Positions 51,001-60,687 of a stretch of DNA of 64,000 bases are shown piece by piece; within the stretch, counting starts at the first letter, position 1, and the number at the start of each line of letters is the position of its first letter. The notes beneath the pieces were generated by a model. It saw only the letters and a program-made list of their open reading frames with translations, made no database searches and was not told the origin of the DNA. The stretch spans positions 124,001 to 188,000 of the forward strand of contig CBDCVJ010000054.1 in the NCBI GenBank assembly GCA_965222975.1, given 5' to 3'. The position numbers were made by a program, and so were the translations under genes. This stretch comes from UBA6168 sp965222975. GTDB taxonomy: Bacteria > Bacteroidota > Bacteroidia > Chitinophagales > Saprospiraceae.

Positions 51001-51008
51001 TACATTTG
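51001..51008 (+). promoter_or_regulatory. Probable -7 element of the ferredoxin operon
   Basis: TACATTTG fits TAnnTTTG; a TTG lies 13 bases upstream (50985-50987), shorter than usual. Downstream the leader (51035-51072) repeats the word AGCCAA several times before the ATG at 51080. Confidence 0.5.
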
Positions 51009-51079
51009 CACCCGTTTTAAAAAGACTGTAAAGCTGAAGAGCCAATAGCTAAAAGCCAAAGGCCAACAGCCATCCAACT

Positions 51080-51421
51080 ATGGCAACCATAAAATTCACT
51101 TTTGAAGATAAATCCATCGAAGCAGTAACCGTTGAAAATGTCGAATCGGATATTTCCATTTTAGAAGTCACAGAAGAGAACGACATTCACCTCAACCATA
51201 ATTGTGGGGGAGTGTGTGCATGCAGCACCTGTCATGTTTACATTGAAAAAGGAGAAGAATTCTTAGAGGAAATCTCTGACAAAGAAGAGGACTTTGTTGA
51301 CCGGGCAATTAATCCACGACTCGAATCCCGCCTCGGTTGCCAATGTATTATTTTAGAAGAAGACGCCGTGGTGGAAGTCCAAATCCCCGATCAATCCAAA
51401 ATCATCGGACACGAACATTAA
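51080..51421 (+). CDS. [2Fe-2S] ferredoxin, adrenodoxin type
   Basis: This 113-residue electron carrier has the cluster-binding pattern CGGVCACSTCHVYIEKGEE with three of the four Cys ligands and the fourth in RLGCQCIILEED. The region around GEEFLEEISDKEEDFVD is as in adrenodoxin-like ferredoxins of the Fe-S cluster assembly system. It is followed by iscX (75 bases), which supports a role in cluster biogenesis. Confidence 0.92.
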   Translation: MATIKFTFEDKSIEAVTVENVESDISILEVTEENDIHLNHNCGGVCACSTCHVYIEKGEEFLEEISDKEEDFVDRAINPRLESRLGCQCIILEEDAVVEVQIPDQSKIIGHEH

Positions 51422-51443
51422 TAACATTGAATGATGAGAGGTA

Positions 51444-51477
51444 AATGGTGAGTTAATCCGATTCGCCTCTCACCATT
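51444..51477. repeat. Word-built inverted repeat before iscX
   Basis: AATGGTGAG (51444-51452) and CTCACCATT (51469-51477) are exact reverse complements; the right arm continues TCACCGTTCACCATT, repeating the same word. Length and design resemble the repeats at 4.4, 44.2 and 45.8 kb although the words differ. Confidence 0.6.
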
Positions 51478-51496
51478 CACCGTTCACCATTAAACT

Positions 51497-51742
51497 ATGG
51501 CTTTTGAAGATTTTGATAACCATCCTATTACCTGGTCTGACCATGAAGATGTCGCCATGAAACTGTACGAGAAATTTGGCGATGAATTTAATGAGGGCAA
51601 AATTTATCGTATCCGTTTCACGGAGCTGATTGAATGGGTGCTGGAACTGCCCAATTTTGAAGGTAAACGGGAAGACTGCAATGAAGCTCACCTGGAGCAG
51701 ATACAGGCTAAATGGGTGTATGAGTGGCGTGACAACCAATAA
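51497..51742 (+). CDS. iscX: Fe-S cluster assembly protein IscX
   Basis: This 81-residue acidic protein matches IscX over its whole length: ITWSDHEDVAMKLYEKF, the acidic helix, IRFTELIEWVLELPNFEG and the C-terminal HLEQIQAKWVYEWRDN. It binds IscS and modulates iron and sulphur transfer. It lies between the ferredoxin and the KdsC-like gene. Confidence 0.93.
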   Translation: MAFEDFDNHPITWSDHEDVAMKLYEKFGDEFNEGKIYRIRFTELIEWVLELPNFEGKREDCNEAHLEQIQAKWVYEWRDNQ

Positions 51743-51760
51743 ATTACAATCATCCAATAA

Positions 51761-52303
51761 ATGGAACACAACTTAAGCTGGCGGGAAGAACAGAAATTCC
51801 TCAACGTCGGAAACATATTGCGTGATTTCCGAAAAATACACACTTTATTTTTTGATGTTGATGGCGTGATGACCAATGGTGAATTGCTCATTACTGAAAA
51901 AGGCGAGTTGCTTAGGAAAATGAACGTTCGGGATGGATTTGCACTAAAAAGGGCTATTCAAGAAAATCTCCGAATATTTGTTATTACAGGAGGGAGTTCG
52001 AAAGGCACTATTGATCGTTTAAAAGCATTGGGTATTCAAGAGATTATTTCAGGTGCCCATAATAAACTCAAACATTACGAGGCTCTCTTAGATCAATACG
52101 AATTGGAGGAAGAAGGTATTCTTTATATGGGCGACGATTTGCCCGATTATCAGGTAATGCGCCGGGTTGGGCTGCCATGTTGCCCAAGTGACGCTGCTCC
52201 GGAAATAAAGGAGATTTGTAAATATATTTCTCCATTTAAAGGTGGAGAAGGATGTGTAAGGGATGTACTGGAAAAAGTGATGAAATTGAACGGTGTCTGG
52301 TAA
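51761..52303 (+). CDS. kdsC: KdsC-like HAD phosphatase (KDO-8-phosphate phosphatase)
   Basis: This 180-residue C0-type HAD phosphatase has motif I FFDVDGVMTNG, motif II VITGGSS, and motif IV MGDDLPDYQVM. The size and the lack of a cap domain fit KdsC, which removes phosphate from KDO-8-phosphate in lipopolysaccharide synthesis. A sialate or other sugar phosphatase is possible. It follows iscX by 18 bases. Confidence 0.85.
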   Translation: MEHNLSWREEQKFLNVGNILRDFRKIHTLFFDVDGVMTNGELLITEKGELLRKMNVRDGFALKRAIQENLRIFVITGGSSKGTIDRLKALGIQEIISGAHNKLKHYEALLDQYELEEEGILYMGDDLPDYQVMRRVGLPCCPSDAAPEIKEICKYISPFKGGEGCVRDVLEKVMKLNGVW

Positions 52304-52398
52304 AAATAAAAATGATTTTACATTATTTGCTGAATATACCCAACTTTGAATTAACTACTTTAATTGCTCGCCCATTGCATTTTTATTAATTAAAAAGA

Positions 52399-53319
52399 AT
52401 GCTTCAAATAATTCGGTTCCCAAATTTATTGATCGTTGCAACCACCCAATATTTATTGCAGTACCTCGTGTTACTTCCTGCCCTAAACCAAGCCGGAATT
52501 TCTCCAATCCTCAGCCATATACCGTTTTTTTTCCTTGTGCTCACTACAGTATTATTAGCTACTGGAGGGTATTTAATAAATGACATTATTGATTATAAAA
52601 CTGATTTAATAAATAAACCTGACAAGGTGGTTATTAATTATATAATGCCGAAAAGAACTGTATTAATTATATATTGGTGTATAAGCATCATTGGAGCCAT
52701 AATAGCTTGGTGCTTAGCTGAACATGTAAAAAAACAACTTTTATTTTTTATTTATCCGACAGCAATGGTTTTGCTTTATTTTTACTCCAAACATTTTAAG
52801 AAAACACCTTTAACCGGAAATATAATTGTAGCGTTTTTTTGCGCAGGAGTAGCTGGTATGGTTTTATTTGCAGAACGTTTTGCCTATATTAGGTTATTTG
52901 AAACTCGGCCATCATTGGCCTTTAAAATTACTGCCATTTTCAGCGGCTATATTTTGTTCGCTTTTATTTCTACTTTACTGAGAGAAATAATAAAAGATAT
53001 AGAAGATATAGAAGGCGACAAAAAATCTGGGTTAAAAACATTTCCCATTGTTTTTGGGATTGAAAAGGCAAAAAAAATATCCATTATTATTGCCAGTACA
53101 ATGATTGCTGGGGTAGCTTTTAGTGCATATTGGTTATTTGGGGAAAAAGAATGGATTGCAATTCTTTTTACTTTTATTGGAATTATATTCCCGTTAATTT
53201 TCGTTATATGGTTTTTAAAGAAATCATCTGTTAAAACCCATTTTTCGATACTCAGCAGGCTGACAAAATTCATCATGTTAGCTGGTTTAATTTTATTGAT
53301 TTTAATATGGAAATTCTGA
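52399..53319 (+). CDS. UbiA-family prenyltransferase
   Basis: This 306-residue protein has nine or so hydrophobic helices and both Asp-rich motifs, NDIIDYKTD (about 63-71) and DIEDIEGDKKSGLKTFP (about 198-214), that bind prenyl diphosphate with Mg2+. Length and motifs are closest to geranylgeranylglycerol-phosphate geranylgeranyltransferase-type members of Bacteroidota; the acceptor is not shown. AT-rich codon use. Its end overlaps the maf start by 13 bases. Confidence 0.85.
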   Translation: MLQIIRFPNLLIVATTQYLLQYLVLLPALNQAGISPILSHIPFFFLVLTTVLLATGGYLINDIIDYKTDLINKPDKVVINYIMPKRTVLIIYWCISIIGAIIAWCLAEHVKKQLLFFIYPTAMVLLYFYSKHFKKTPLTGNIIVAFFCAGVAGMVLFAERFAYIRLFETRPSLAFKITAIFSGYILFAFISTLLREIIKDIEDIEGDKKSGLKTFPIVFGIEKAKKISIIIASTMIAGVAFSAYWLFGEKEWIAILFTFIGIIFPLIFVIWFLKKSSVKTHFSILSRLTKFIMLAGLILLILIWKF

Positions 53320-53894
53320 ACAAAAAAATAATTCTTGCATCCAAATCGCCCAGAAGAAAACATTTGTTGGAACAGGCCGGGTTTAATATTGAAATAAAAA
53401 CAAAAGAAGTAGAAGAGAATTACCCAGCAGGATTACCTGTGGCCGAGGTAGCACCTTATTTAGCTGAAAAAAAAGCGATGGCGTGTATGGATTTCTTGAC
53501 AACGGAAAACGATCTATTATTAGCAGCGGACAGTGTAGTTATTTTGAATGATAAAATATATGGCAAACCTGCTGATTATAAAGATGCTTTTCAAATATTA
53601 AGGGAATTATCAGGGAATGTCCATGAAGTAATAACTGGGGTTTGTCTTTTATCAAAAAAAAGAAAAAAAATTTTCTCTGGCCTTTCAAGAGTGCATTTCC
53701 AGCCTATCACTGATGCAGAAATTAGCTATTACCTGAAAACCTGCCAACCATATGATAAGGCGGGAGCCTATGCCATACAGGAATGGATCGGCCTTTGCAA
53801 AATTTCAAAAATAGAAGGAACCTATTCCAATATTATGGGACTGCCTATGGAAGAAGTCTATCGGGAGTTAGTAAATTGGCACAACGGAAAATAG
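53307..53894 (+). CDS. maf: Maf-like nucleotide pyrophosphatase
   Basis: This 195-residue protein carries the Maf/YhdE signature: ILASKSPRRKHLLEQAGF, LLAADSVVILND, and the later GAYAIQEWIGL. Maf proteins hydrolyse dTTP or UTP and modified nucleotides as housekeeping enzymes. Its start lies inside the end of the prenyltransferase gene, which implies translational coupling. Confidence 0.93.
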   Translation: MEILNKKIILASKSPRRKHLLEQAGFNIEIKTKEVEENYPAGLPVAEVAPYLAEKKAMACMDFLTTENDLLLAADSVVILNDKIYGKPADYKDAFQILRELSGNVHEVITGVCLLSKKRKKIFSGLSRVHFQPITDAEISYYLKTCQPYDKAGAYAIQEWIGLCKISKIEGTYSNIMGLPMEEVYRELVNWHNGK

Positions 53895-54208
53895 CCTTTT
53901 TTTATGGCCTGAGAGAGGGAGCTTTTGGAGAGAGGTGTGTTTTTTTAATTTTTTTGCAAAAAAATTAAAAAAACACACCTCTCTCTTATCGTTTTCTCCC
54001 GCTCATACTATAATGAATCGCAATCCAACATTGTCAAGTTAATACAGTTTGGCTAAAAATTTGTAATACGTTTCCACCTGAAAGACAGCGCTTAACGAAC
54101 CGATTACATTTATCAACATGGAACTGGCCAAAACAAGGGTTTCCATAGTATTGTTTTCAGTAAAACTCTTATCTTGCAGGCCAATTGTTGAACTAAAATA
54201 TCCCATGA
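53895..54208. other. Intergenic space with long palindrome
   Basis: The 314 bases hold no gene. Besides the 58-bp palindrome at 53928-53985 I see no clear -33/-7 promoter for the secreted protease gene that follows. Confidence 0.5.
53928..53985. repeat. 58-bp perfect palindrome (possible bidirectional terminator)
   Basis: 29 bases on each side of the centre (between 53956 and 53957) are exact reverse complements without a loop: GAGAGAGGTGTG, T7, AA, T7, GC and its mirror. It stands 33 bases after maf. An outer GGGAG/CTCCC pair may extend it. The T and A runs within the arms are unusual for a standard terminator. Confidence 0.85.
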
Positions 54209-57200
54209 ATGAGAGCGTTCATTTACTGCATTGCGACTTGCTTTTCCATTTTTTCCTTCACTGTAAATAGCCTGATCGGGCAAAATATTTCACCCTATAC
54301 TCCATCTTGTGGTTTTGATGAAATGAACTTTCAAGAAAGCATGAACAATCCTGTGCTTGCAGGAGAAATCAGGGATTTTACTGATCACGCTATACCAATT
54401 CTTTCGTCCGAAAATCGCAGTGCAGCAGAACCGATGATGAACATATCTGTCGTTGTGCATGTCATCCATTCAGGAGAACAAGTTGGCCAAGGCTCTAACA
54501 TTTCTGACCAACAAATCGTAGATCAAATCGCAATTTTAAATGAGGACTATTGTGCCTTAAATGAAAAATATTACGATACGCCTTCGTCGTGGTTGGCCAT
54601 AGCAGGCATTCCAAATATTCAATTTTTATTGGCCACTGTTGATCCAGACGGCCAACCTACCAACGGTATTACCCGACATAACATTCCCGTTACCGGACCC
54701 TCCTGGAACAATAACAACATCAACTCTGAAATAAAACCTGCTGTTAACTGGGATCCGAATAGATACTTAAATATTTATGTAGTTTCTATTCCGGGAACGA
54801 CTTCTGCTGGCGGCGTAGTCGGTTTTTCCAACTACCCTACCCCATCTGCGATCGGATCTGACAGAGATGGGCCTGTTATAGACTATAATTGGTTTGGAGG
54901 CCCTGGGCATCCAGTTTCTGCTTGGCGCCCTATAACTCATGAAATGGGCCATTTTCTTGGCCTCCCCCATCCATTCGACGGCAGTTCATGCAACGATGAT
55001 GATGGCATCGCCGATACGCCAAACGTTGATGACCCGACCAGGGATTATGCGACTTTAGATTGTTCCAGTGGTTTTCCAGTTGGACCTCAGTCATGTGGAA
55101 ATGACCACCTCTACGTTAACTATATGGATTACGTGACGGAGAATTGTTACACCTCATTTACCGAAGGGCAAGTGGGGGTAATGAGGTCGGTTTTGGATGG
55201 GACTTCGAGCGGGTTTGGATATGGAAGCAGGGAAGATTTGATTACAAATGCACCTTCACAAACGGACATTCCAGCTAACGATGCGGGAATTGTCAGGCTT
55301 GTTTCCCCTGAAACGATCAACTGTACATCAGACGAACTCATCCCTGTTGTTACTCTGCGAAATTTTGGGAGTGAAGACCTTACAGAGGTAACGATTAATT
55401 ATCAAGCTAATAGTGGCCCAATGACCACTTACAATTGGCAAGGGAATCTTTTTCCAGGCGAAATTACAGATGTGACATTGCCAGCCTTTACTCCTCCCGA
55501 TGGAGCATACGTGATGTCCTTTCGGACTGACGACCCAAATAATATAACTGACGACCGAATTTCAAATGACACCTTTGAAACTACCTTGTTGACTTACTTT
55601 GCATTTGATCCGCCACTGATCGAACCCACTGATGGAGCATCGGCATTTCCGACTCCTTTTGGCACATGGGAATTCAATTTTGACTCTGATGATTTTGCCT
55701 GGGAAATAACAAGCGATGCATCAGCTTATGGCTTTGGTTCAAAGTCTTTTGTGTTTAACAACCGGGCAGGCGATGTTGGCAACAATCCCTCCGATACTTA
55801 TGATCTTTTGGTGACCCGCCATTTTGATTTTAGTGAAGTCAATTCCGCTGCACTGTATTTTGACGTGGCTTATGCCACCTACAATAATTTGCAGGTGGAT
55901 ACTTTGTATGTTTTGGTGTCGGTCAATTGCGAGCAGAATTTCAATACGTTTGTTTATAAAAAATGGGGTGATGACTTAGCGACTGCACCTTCCACCCAAA
56001 ATGAATTTACGCCTGCTCCGAATCAATGGCGTTCGGAAGGTGTTAGCCTCGGTTTTTTTGATGGCATGGACGATGTGACAATCGGTTTCCTCAATGTTTC
56101 CAATTGGGGCAACCGCTTATTTATCGATAATATCCGGGTTGGCGTTGATTGTGGTTTGCTTGCTGATGAATGGGAAGTAACACCCGATGGATGTGATGCC
56201 GATTGTACTGGAGAAGCAACTGTTACTGTTCCGATTAGCAATGGCGATCTTTACTATGACTGGGAAGGCGGCCCTGCTGGTGTTAATTTGTCGAGTGTAA
56301 CTGGGCTATGCTCTGGAGAAGCAACTGTAACTATTACAGATGAATTCGGTTGCCAAATTTTAGCTGTACAAGATATTCCTCAAGCTGCGACTCCTGATTT
56401 AGATCTTTCTTTTACCCAAGAAACTTCCTATCAGGCAAGTGATGGAAGTGCAACTGCTTCTATTGTTAACGCTGCATTGCCAATAACATATTTGTGGAGC
56501 AACGGTGTTTCTGCTACCAATAACAATCTATCACATACAATTAACGGTCTTTCTCCGGGTGTATATGAAATTACTATAACCGACGCCACGGGATGTTCCG
56601 TTATCGATGAAATCACTGTGACATCCGTGTGTGATGGATTTGATGTAAATGTTACTTCCACAAATGTCTTATGTAATGGGAACTCGGATGGATCAGCAAC
56701 TGCGAACCCAGTCAACGGTAATGGTTCCTTTTCTTTTACTTGGAGCAACGGCATTTCAACCCAAACTAATAACAATTTGAACGCAGGCACACATTCCGTT
56801 ACTGTTACCGATGCTAATAGCTGCCCTGTTATCGAAAGCTTCACCATCAATGAACCAGATGTTTTGTCCGTCTCTATTTCTTCTACTAATGAGACTGGCG
56901 TAAATTCAATGGATGGCACTGCAACAGCTTTAGCTGCTGGAGGGAGTCAGGGATTTACCTATTTGTGGAGTACTGGAGCAAATACAGAAACCATCTCTGG
57001 CCTTTCGCCTGACACTTATATAGTTACAGTAACTGATGTAAATGGCTGCACGGCATCTGAGTCCGTAACGATTCAATCGTTTAGCTGTAGCGGCTTCGGA
57101 GCAAATATTTCAAGCGAGAATATTTCTTGTTTTGGACAAAATGACGGAACAGCAACTGTGGCGGTGTCTGGCGAAACAAACCCAGTTAATTATTCCTGGA

Positions 57201-58978
57201 GCAATGGAGGAACAGGACAAATGATTGAAAACCTTTCTGCAAATGATTATTTTGTTACGGTAGTTGATGGTTCGGGGTGTTCATCAGAATTGACTGTCAC
57301 TATCCAAGAACCAAGCGAGCTGGACCTTTCCTTATCGGCGACAAATGTTAGTACGGCTAATGGGAATGATGGCACGGCTACAGCCAACGCCTCCGGTGGA
57401 ACCCCATTTTCTGGAGGTTCATATCAATACAAGTGGAGCAATGGAAGCACTTCTAAAACGATCACCAGCCTGACTGCGGGTAATTATTCTGTAACGGTCA
57501 CTGACCAAAATGGATGTACCATTTCAGAAAGTGTTGAAATCCTTTCTATTAATTGCCAACTGAGCATAGAACTGGATTTTGAAAATGCCAGTTGCCCAAA
57601 TATTGCCGACGGGTCAATAGCCGTTACAGGTGTGCCTGGTGCAACTGCCCCTATTACCTATAATTGGTCGAATGGAAATACAGAGGCCAATAATGAGAAC
57701 CTTCTCCCTGGCAATTACACTGTTACAGTCACCGATGCAAATGGCTGCACAGTCAGTGGTTGGATTCCATTGACAGGGGAGGACGATTCGCCTCCCACCA
57801 TTCTGTTAGTAGATCAAATTGTTCTTTCCGTTGGAAATGGTTTGACCTCTTTTGATCCCATGTCGGCAGATAATGGAAGTTTTGACAATTGTAGTATGAT
57901 AAATCTTACTGCAAGTCAAAATTCATTTGATTGCTCTGATATTGGCGAAAATGTAATTTCGATTACAGCCACTGATGCTAACGGGAATGAGGCAGAAGCC
58001 TTCTTAACGGTTGTTGTCGAAGATACACTTGCACCTACCATCAATTGCCCAGATGACATAATAGAGACTTCTTGCTCAGAGATCAATTACAGTTTACCTG
58101 CAACAAGTGACAATTGTGGCGTGGACAATTTGGAATTGATAGCAGGGATTGAAAGTGGCAATAGTTTTCCGATTGGTAAAACCATAGTAAGCTATGAAGC
58201 CAAAGACATTGCAGGCAATACGTCAACATGCTCCTTTGAAGTATTTATTGATTACAACCTGATAGTTGATAATGCCATCATAACAAACCCTACTTGCACT
58301 GGATATTCTGATGGGACAATAGAACTTGAAGTTAGTGGCGGGCAATCTCCATATGAATTTGACTGGAGCTCAGGAAGCGATCCAGATAACTTATCGGCAG
58401 GCCTTCACACTGTAGCAATTACCGATGCTCTTGGATGTACATTTGTATTAAATTTTGTCGCTCTTGATCCCCCCGCCATTTCAATTGATTCATTTGAAAT
58501 AGTTCATGCCATGGGTGGGCAGCAAACTGGTTCGATCACATTATGGGTTTCAGGAGGAAATGAACCTTATGAAATAAAGTGGTTTGAAAATGGAAATGAA
58601 TTGCCGTCTTTCGATCCATTGAATGCGCCACCAGGAATATATTCAGCCGTTATTACTGATAGTTCGGGATGTACTATGAATGCTGGACCTTATACAGTTG
58701 ACAACCTGAACAGCACGTTTTCGAAAGAATTGGAAAGAAGAATTGAATTGTTCCCAAATCCAACCGATGGACTAGTTTCTATCAAATTTGATCAATCCCT
58801 TTCAGATCAATTTGAAATTTCTCTATATGATGTCAATGGAAAAATGTGTTTTGGAAAGAAATTTAATTCCATCGAATCAATGCACCAGATTGACATAGGC
58901 CACATAGGCACTGGGGTTTTCTGGGTAAAACTATTGATAGGAAATGAGGTGGTTTGGAAAAAATTAATTGTGGTTTGA
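54209..58978 (+). CDS. Secreted M43-type metalloprotease with SprB/HYR repeats and T9SS tail
   Basis: This 1589-residue protein has a signal peptide (to LIGQ, about 24), an M43 (pappalysin-type) metalloprotease domain (about 75-330) with H244-E-M-G-H248-F-L-G-L-P-H254 and the Met-turn NYMDY, an adhesion-like beta region (350-650), a series of SprB-type repeats (about 650-1180, unit WSNG...NLxxGxYxVTVTDxxGC), an HYR-like pair (about 1195-1350, TAPTINCPDD with SVTDNCG-like SDNCG) and a T9SS tail (IELFPNPTDG). It is exported and possibly surface-bound, for adhesion or protein breakdown. SprB-type repeats are linked with gliding. Confidence 0.88.
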   Translation: MRAFIYCIATCFSIFSFTVNSLIGQNISPYTPSCGFDEMNFQESMNNPVLAGEIRDFTDHAIPILSSENRSAAEPMMNISVVVHVIHSGEQVGQGSNISDQQIVDQIAILNEDYCALNEKYYDTPSSWLAIAGIPNIQFLLATVDPDGQPTNGITRHNIPVTGPSWNNNNINSEIKPAVNWDPNRYLNIYVVSIPGTTSAGGVVGFSNYPTPSAIGSDRDGPVIDYNWFGGPGHPVSAWRPITHEMGHFLGLPHPFDGSSCNDDDGIADTPNVDDPTRDYATLDCSSGFPVGPQSCGNDHLYVNYMDYVTENCYTSFTEGQVGVMRSVLDGTSSGFGYGSREDLITNAPSQTDIPANDAGIVRLVSPETINCTSDELIPVVTLRNFGSEDLTEVTINYQANSGPMTTYNWQGNLFPGEITDVTLPAFTPPDGAYVMSFRTDDPNNITDDRISNDTFETTLLTYFAFDPPLIEPTDGASAFPTPFGTWEFNFDSDDFAWEITSDASAYGFGSKSFVFNNRAGDVGNNPSDTYDLLVTRHFDFSEVNSAALYFDVAYATYNNLQVDTLYVLVSVNCEQNFNTFVYKKWGDDLATAPSTQNEFTPAPNQWRSEGVSLGFFDGMDDVTIGFLNVSNWGNRLFIDNIRVGVDCGLLADEWEVTPDGCDADCTGEATVTVPISNGDLYYDWEGGPAGVNLSSVTGLCSGEATVTITDEFGCQILAVQDIPQAATPDLDLSFTQETSYQASDGSATASIVNAALPITYLWSNGVSATNNNLSHTINGLSPGVYEITITDATGCSVIDEITVTSVCDGFDVNVTSTNVLCNGNSDGSATANPVNGNGSFSFTWSNGISTQTNNNLNAGTHSVTVTDANSCPVIESFTINEPDVLSVSISSTNETGVNSMDGTATALAAGGSQGFTYLWSTGANTETISGLSPDTYIVTVTDVNGCTASESVTIQSFSCSGFGANISSENISCFGQNDGTATVAVSGETNPVNYSWSNGGTGQMIENLSANDYFVTVVDGSGCSSELTVTIQEPSELDLSLSATNVSTANGNDGTATANASGGTPFSGGSYQYKWSNGSTSKTITSLTAGNYSVTVTDQNGCTISESVEILSINCQLSIELDFENASCPNIADGSIAVTGVPGATAPITYNWSNGNTEANNENLLPGNYTVTVTDANGCTVSGWIPLTGEDDSPPTILLVDQIVLSVGNGLTSFDPMSADNGSFDNCSMINLTASQNSFDCSDIGENVISITATDANGNEAEAFLTVVVEDTLAPTINCPDDIIETSCSEINYSLPATSDNCGVDNLELIAGIESGNSFPIGKTIVSYEAKDIAGNTSTCSFEVFIDYNLIVDNAIITNPTCTGYSDGTIELEVSGGQSPYEFDWSSGSDPDNLSAGLHTVAITDALGCTFVLNFVALDPPAISIDSFEIVHAMGGQQTGSITLWVSGGNEPYEIKWFENGNELPSFDPLNAPPGIYSAVITDSSGCTMNAGPYTVDNLNSTFSKELERRIELFPNPTDGLVSIKFDQSLSDQFEISLYDVNGKMCFGKKFNSIESMHQIDIGHIGTGVFWVKLLIGNEVVWKKLIVV

Positions 58979-59066
58979 CACATTGTCATTCCAGTTTTCC
59001 AGACCATTTGAGATTGATTTATTTTTAACTAAAACCGATAATCTTTAATTTCTAAAAATCAGAACA

Positions 59067-59642
59067 ATGTTTAATATCAAATTAATCCTACTATTGACAA
59101 TGGTCATTTTCATGGCCTGCCAAAATGATCCTCAACCAAATGATACTGCTGTAGCCTCTTCTGTTCCACAAGCCGACCAACAGACAACTTCCGATAAGTT
59201 TGCAGAAATGCAAGCAAATGCCTTTGACGAAGATGATATTTTTGGCCGGGTCAATCATTCCCTTGGGCTGGTACAGAAACAATTAACGATTTCCAACACG
59301 TTGGATACGCCAAAAGGCAAACAGACCATCTTTGTAGACGAGCGGTTTACCATCATTGTCAGGAGTGAAGTGGACGGGAATGTTTACGATGCAAAGGTCA
59401 ATTTAAAAAACCTCAATCAGCAGAATGGTGGCATGCGGCTTTTACCCGATAGAGAACCAGGAGACTTACCAGGTTTTGCAATTTCAGTTATTGATGGCAA
59501 GCCAGGTGTGGAACTTAGCAAAAATGGAGAGAAAATCAGTGAAGAAAGAGAACTCAAAATTTATATGGCCGACCGCTCTCTTATAGAGCAATCCCTCCCT
59601 GCATTTCTTCAGGCATTGAACGTAGTTCATGGAAGAACCTGA
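59067..59642 (+). CDS. Lipoprotein of unknown function
   Basis: The 191-residue protein has a lipobox (VIFMACQNDP, Cys about 18), a Gln/Ser/Thr-rich linker to about residue 50 and a soluble domain (RVNHSLGLVQKQLTIS..., VDERFTIIVRSEVDG, AISVIDGKPGVELSKNG). No family recognised. It stands alone between the secreted protease and the convergent heptose-kinase gene. Function unknown. Confidence 0.7.
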   Translation: MFNIKLILLLTMVIFMACQNDPQPNDTAVASSVPQADQQTTSDKFAEMQANAFDEDDIFGRVNHSLGLVQKQLTISNTLDTPKGKQTIFVDERFTIIVRSEVDGNVYDAKVNLKNLNQQNGGMRLLPDREPGDLPGFAISVIDGKPGVELSKNGEKISEERELKIYMADRSLIEQSLPAFLQALNVVHGRT

Positions 59643-59685
59643 TCCAGCCAAGTGAATTCGAATAAAGGACGGGGTGGTTCCTTTG

Positions 59686-60678
59686 TTATAATACTTCTTT
59701 ACCCTGTCCTTTATACAGCTCTCTTTTGAGCATTTCTTTGTTTATTGGAACAACACCAATACTTTCAACAATCTGCCCTCCTACCAGGTTGGCCAAATAG
59801 GCAATATCTTCAACTTCCATCCCTAAGGCCATAGCCATGGACGTTATGGCGATAACACCATCTCCAGCTCCACAGACGTCAGCGACTTTTCTTTTTTGAG
59901 TTGGGAAAATGGAGGAAGTTGTTTCGGAATCAGCGAAAACACCTCGTTCAGAAAGCGTTATGAATAAAAGGTCGTATTGAAATTTCCTATGGATAAATGC
60001 AGCTGCTTTCTTAAGCGAATCCTTTGTGGCAAAAACATCAAATGGGAGGGCATCTTGGACTTCTTGTAGGTTAGGTTTGAACAAATTGACCCCTCTGTAC
60101 TCCCAAAAATTTTGGCGCTTTGGATCAACTGCAATCGGGATGCTTTTTTTCTTTGCCGTATTGATAATGAATTTAATAACATTCTTCGTTAGGACTCCCT
60201 TATTATAATCTTGTAAAATAATAACATCTACTTTCGCCTTGCCTTTAAAAAATTGGATGAGCTTCTCCAACAAAAGTCTTTCATCGTATTCGTTCAAGTA
60301 GTCGGTTGTTTCCTTATCAAGCCGCAGCAAGTGCTGTTTATCTGCAATGACTCTTGTTTTGGTGCTTGTAGGACGGCTGTCTGACTGTAGGATTAATTCA
60401 GATTTGAGGTCATTTTGTTCCAAAAGGCTATAAAAGTGTTCACTATCAGAATCTTTCCCAACCACACCGCAAAGGTAGGCTGATGCCCCCATAGAAGTAA
60501 TATTGAGTGCAACGTTTGCCGCTCCACCCAACCGATCTTCTTCTTCGATCCATTCCACAACCGGAACAGGTGCTTCGGGTGAAATACGGGAAACTTTACC
60601 TGTAAAGTATCTATCCACCATCAGGTCACCCACCACGAGTACATTTAAATTCTCTATTCTACTTAGAATGTCGGCCAT
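59686..60678 (-). CDS. rfaE1: Heptose-7-phosphate kinase domain protein (RfaE1/HldE kinase)
   Basis: This 330-residue PfkB-type sugar kinase begins LNVLVVGDLMVDRYFTGKVSRIS and has the family signature RLGGAANVALN and the C-terminal DVCGAGDGVIA (DxxGAGD). It phosphorylates D-glycero-D-manno-heptose-7-phosphate for the lipopolysaccharide core; the nucleotidyltransferase half of HldE is absent, so that activity must be encoded elsewhere. It converges with the lipoprotein gene at 59.6 kb. Confidence 0.88.
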   Translation of the reverse strand: MADILSRIENLNVLVVGDLMVDRYFTGKVSRISPEAPVPVVEWIEEEDRLGGAANVALNITSMGASAYLCGVVGKDSDSEHFYSLLEQNDLKSELILQSDSRPTSTKTRVIADKQHLLRLDKETTDYLNEYDERLLLEKLIQFFKGKAKVDVIILQDYNKGVLTKNVIKFIINTAKKKSIPIAVDPKRQNFWEYRGVNLFKPNLQEVQDALPFDVFATKDSLKKAAAFIHRKFQYDLLFITLSERGVFADSETTSSIFPTQKRKVADVCGAGDGVIAITSMAMALGMEVEDIAYLANLVGGQIVESIGVVPINKEMLKRELYKGQGKEVL

Positions 60679-60687
60679 ATTTGAAAA

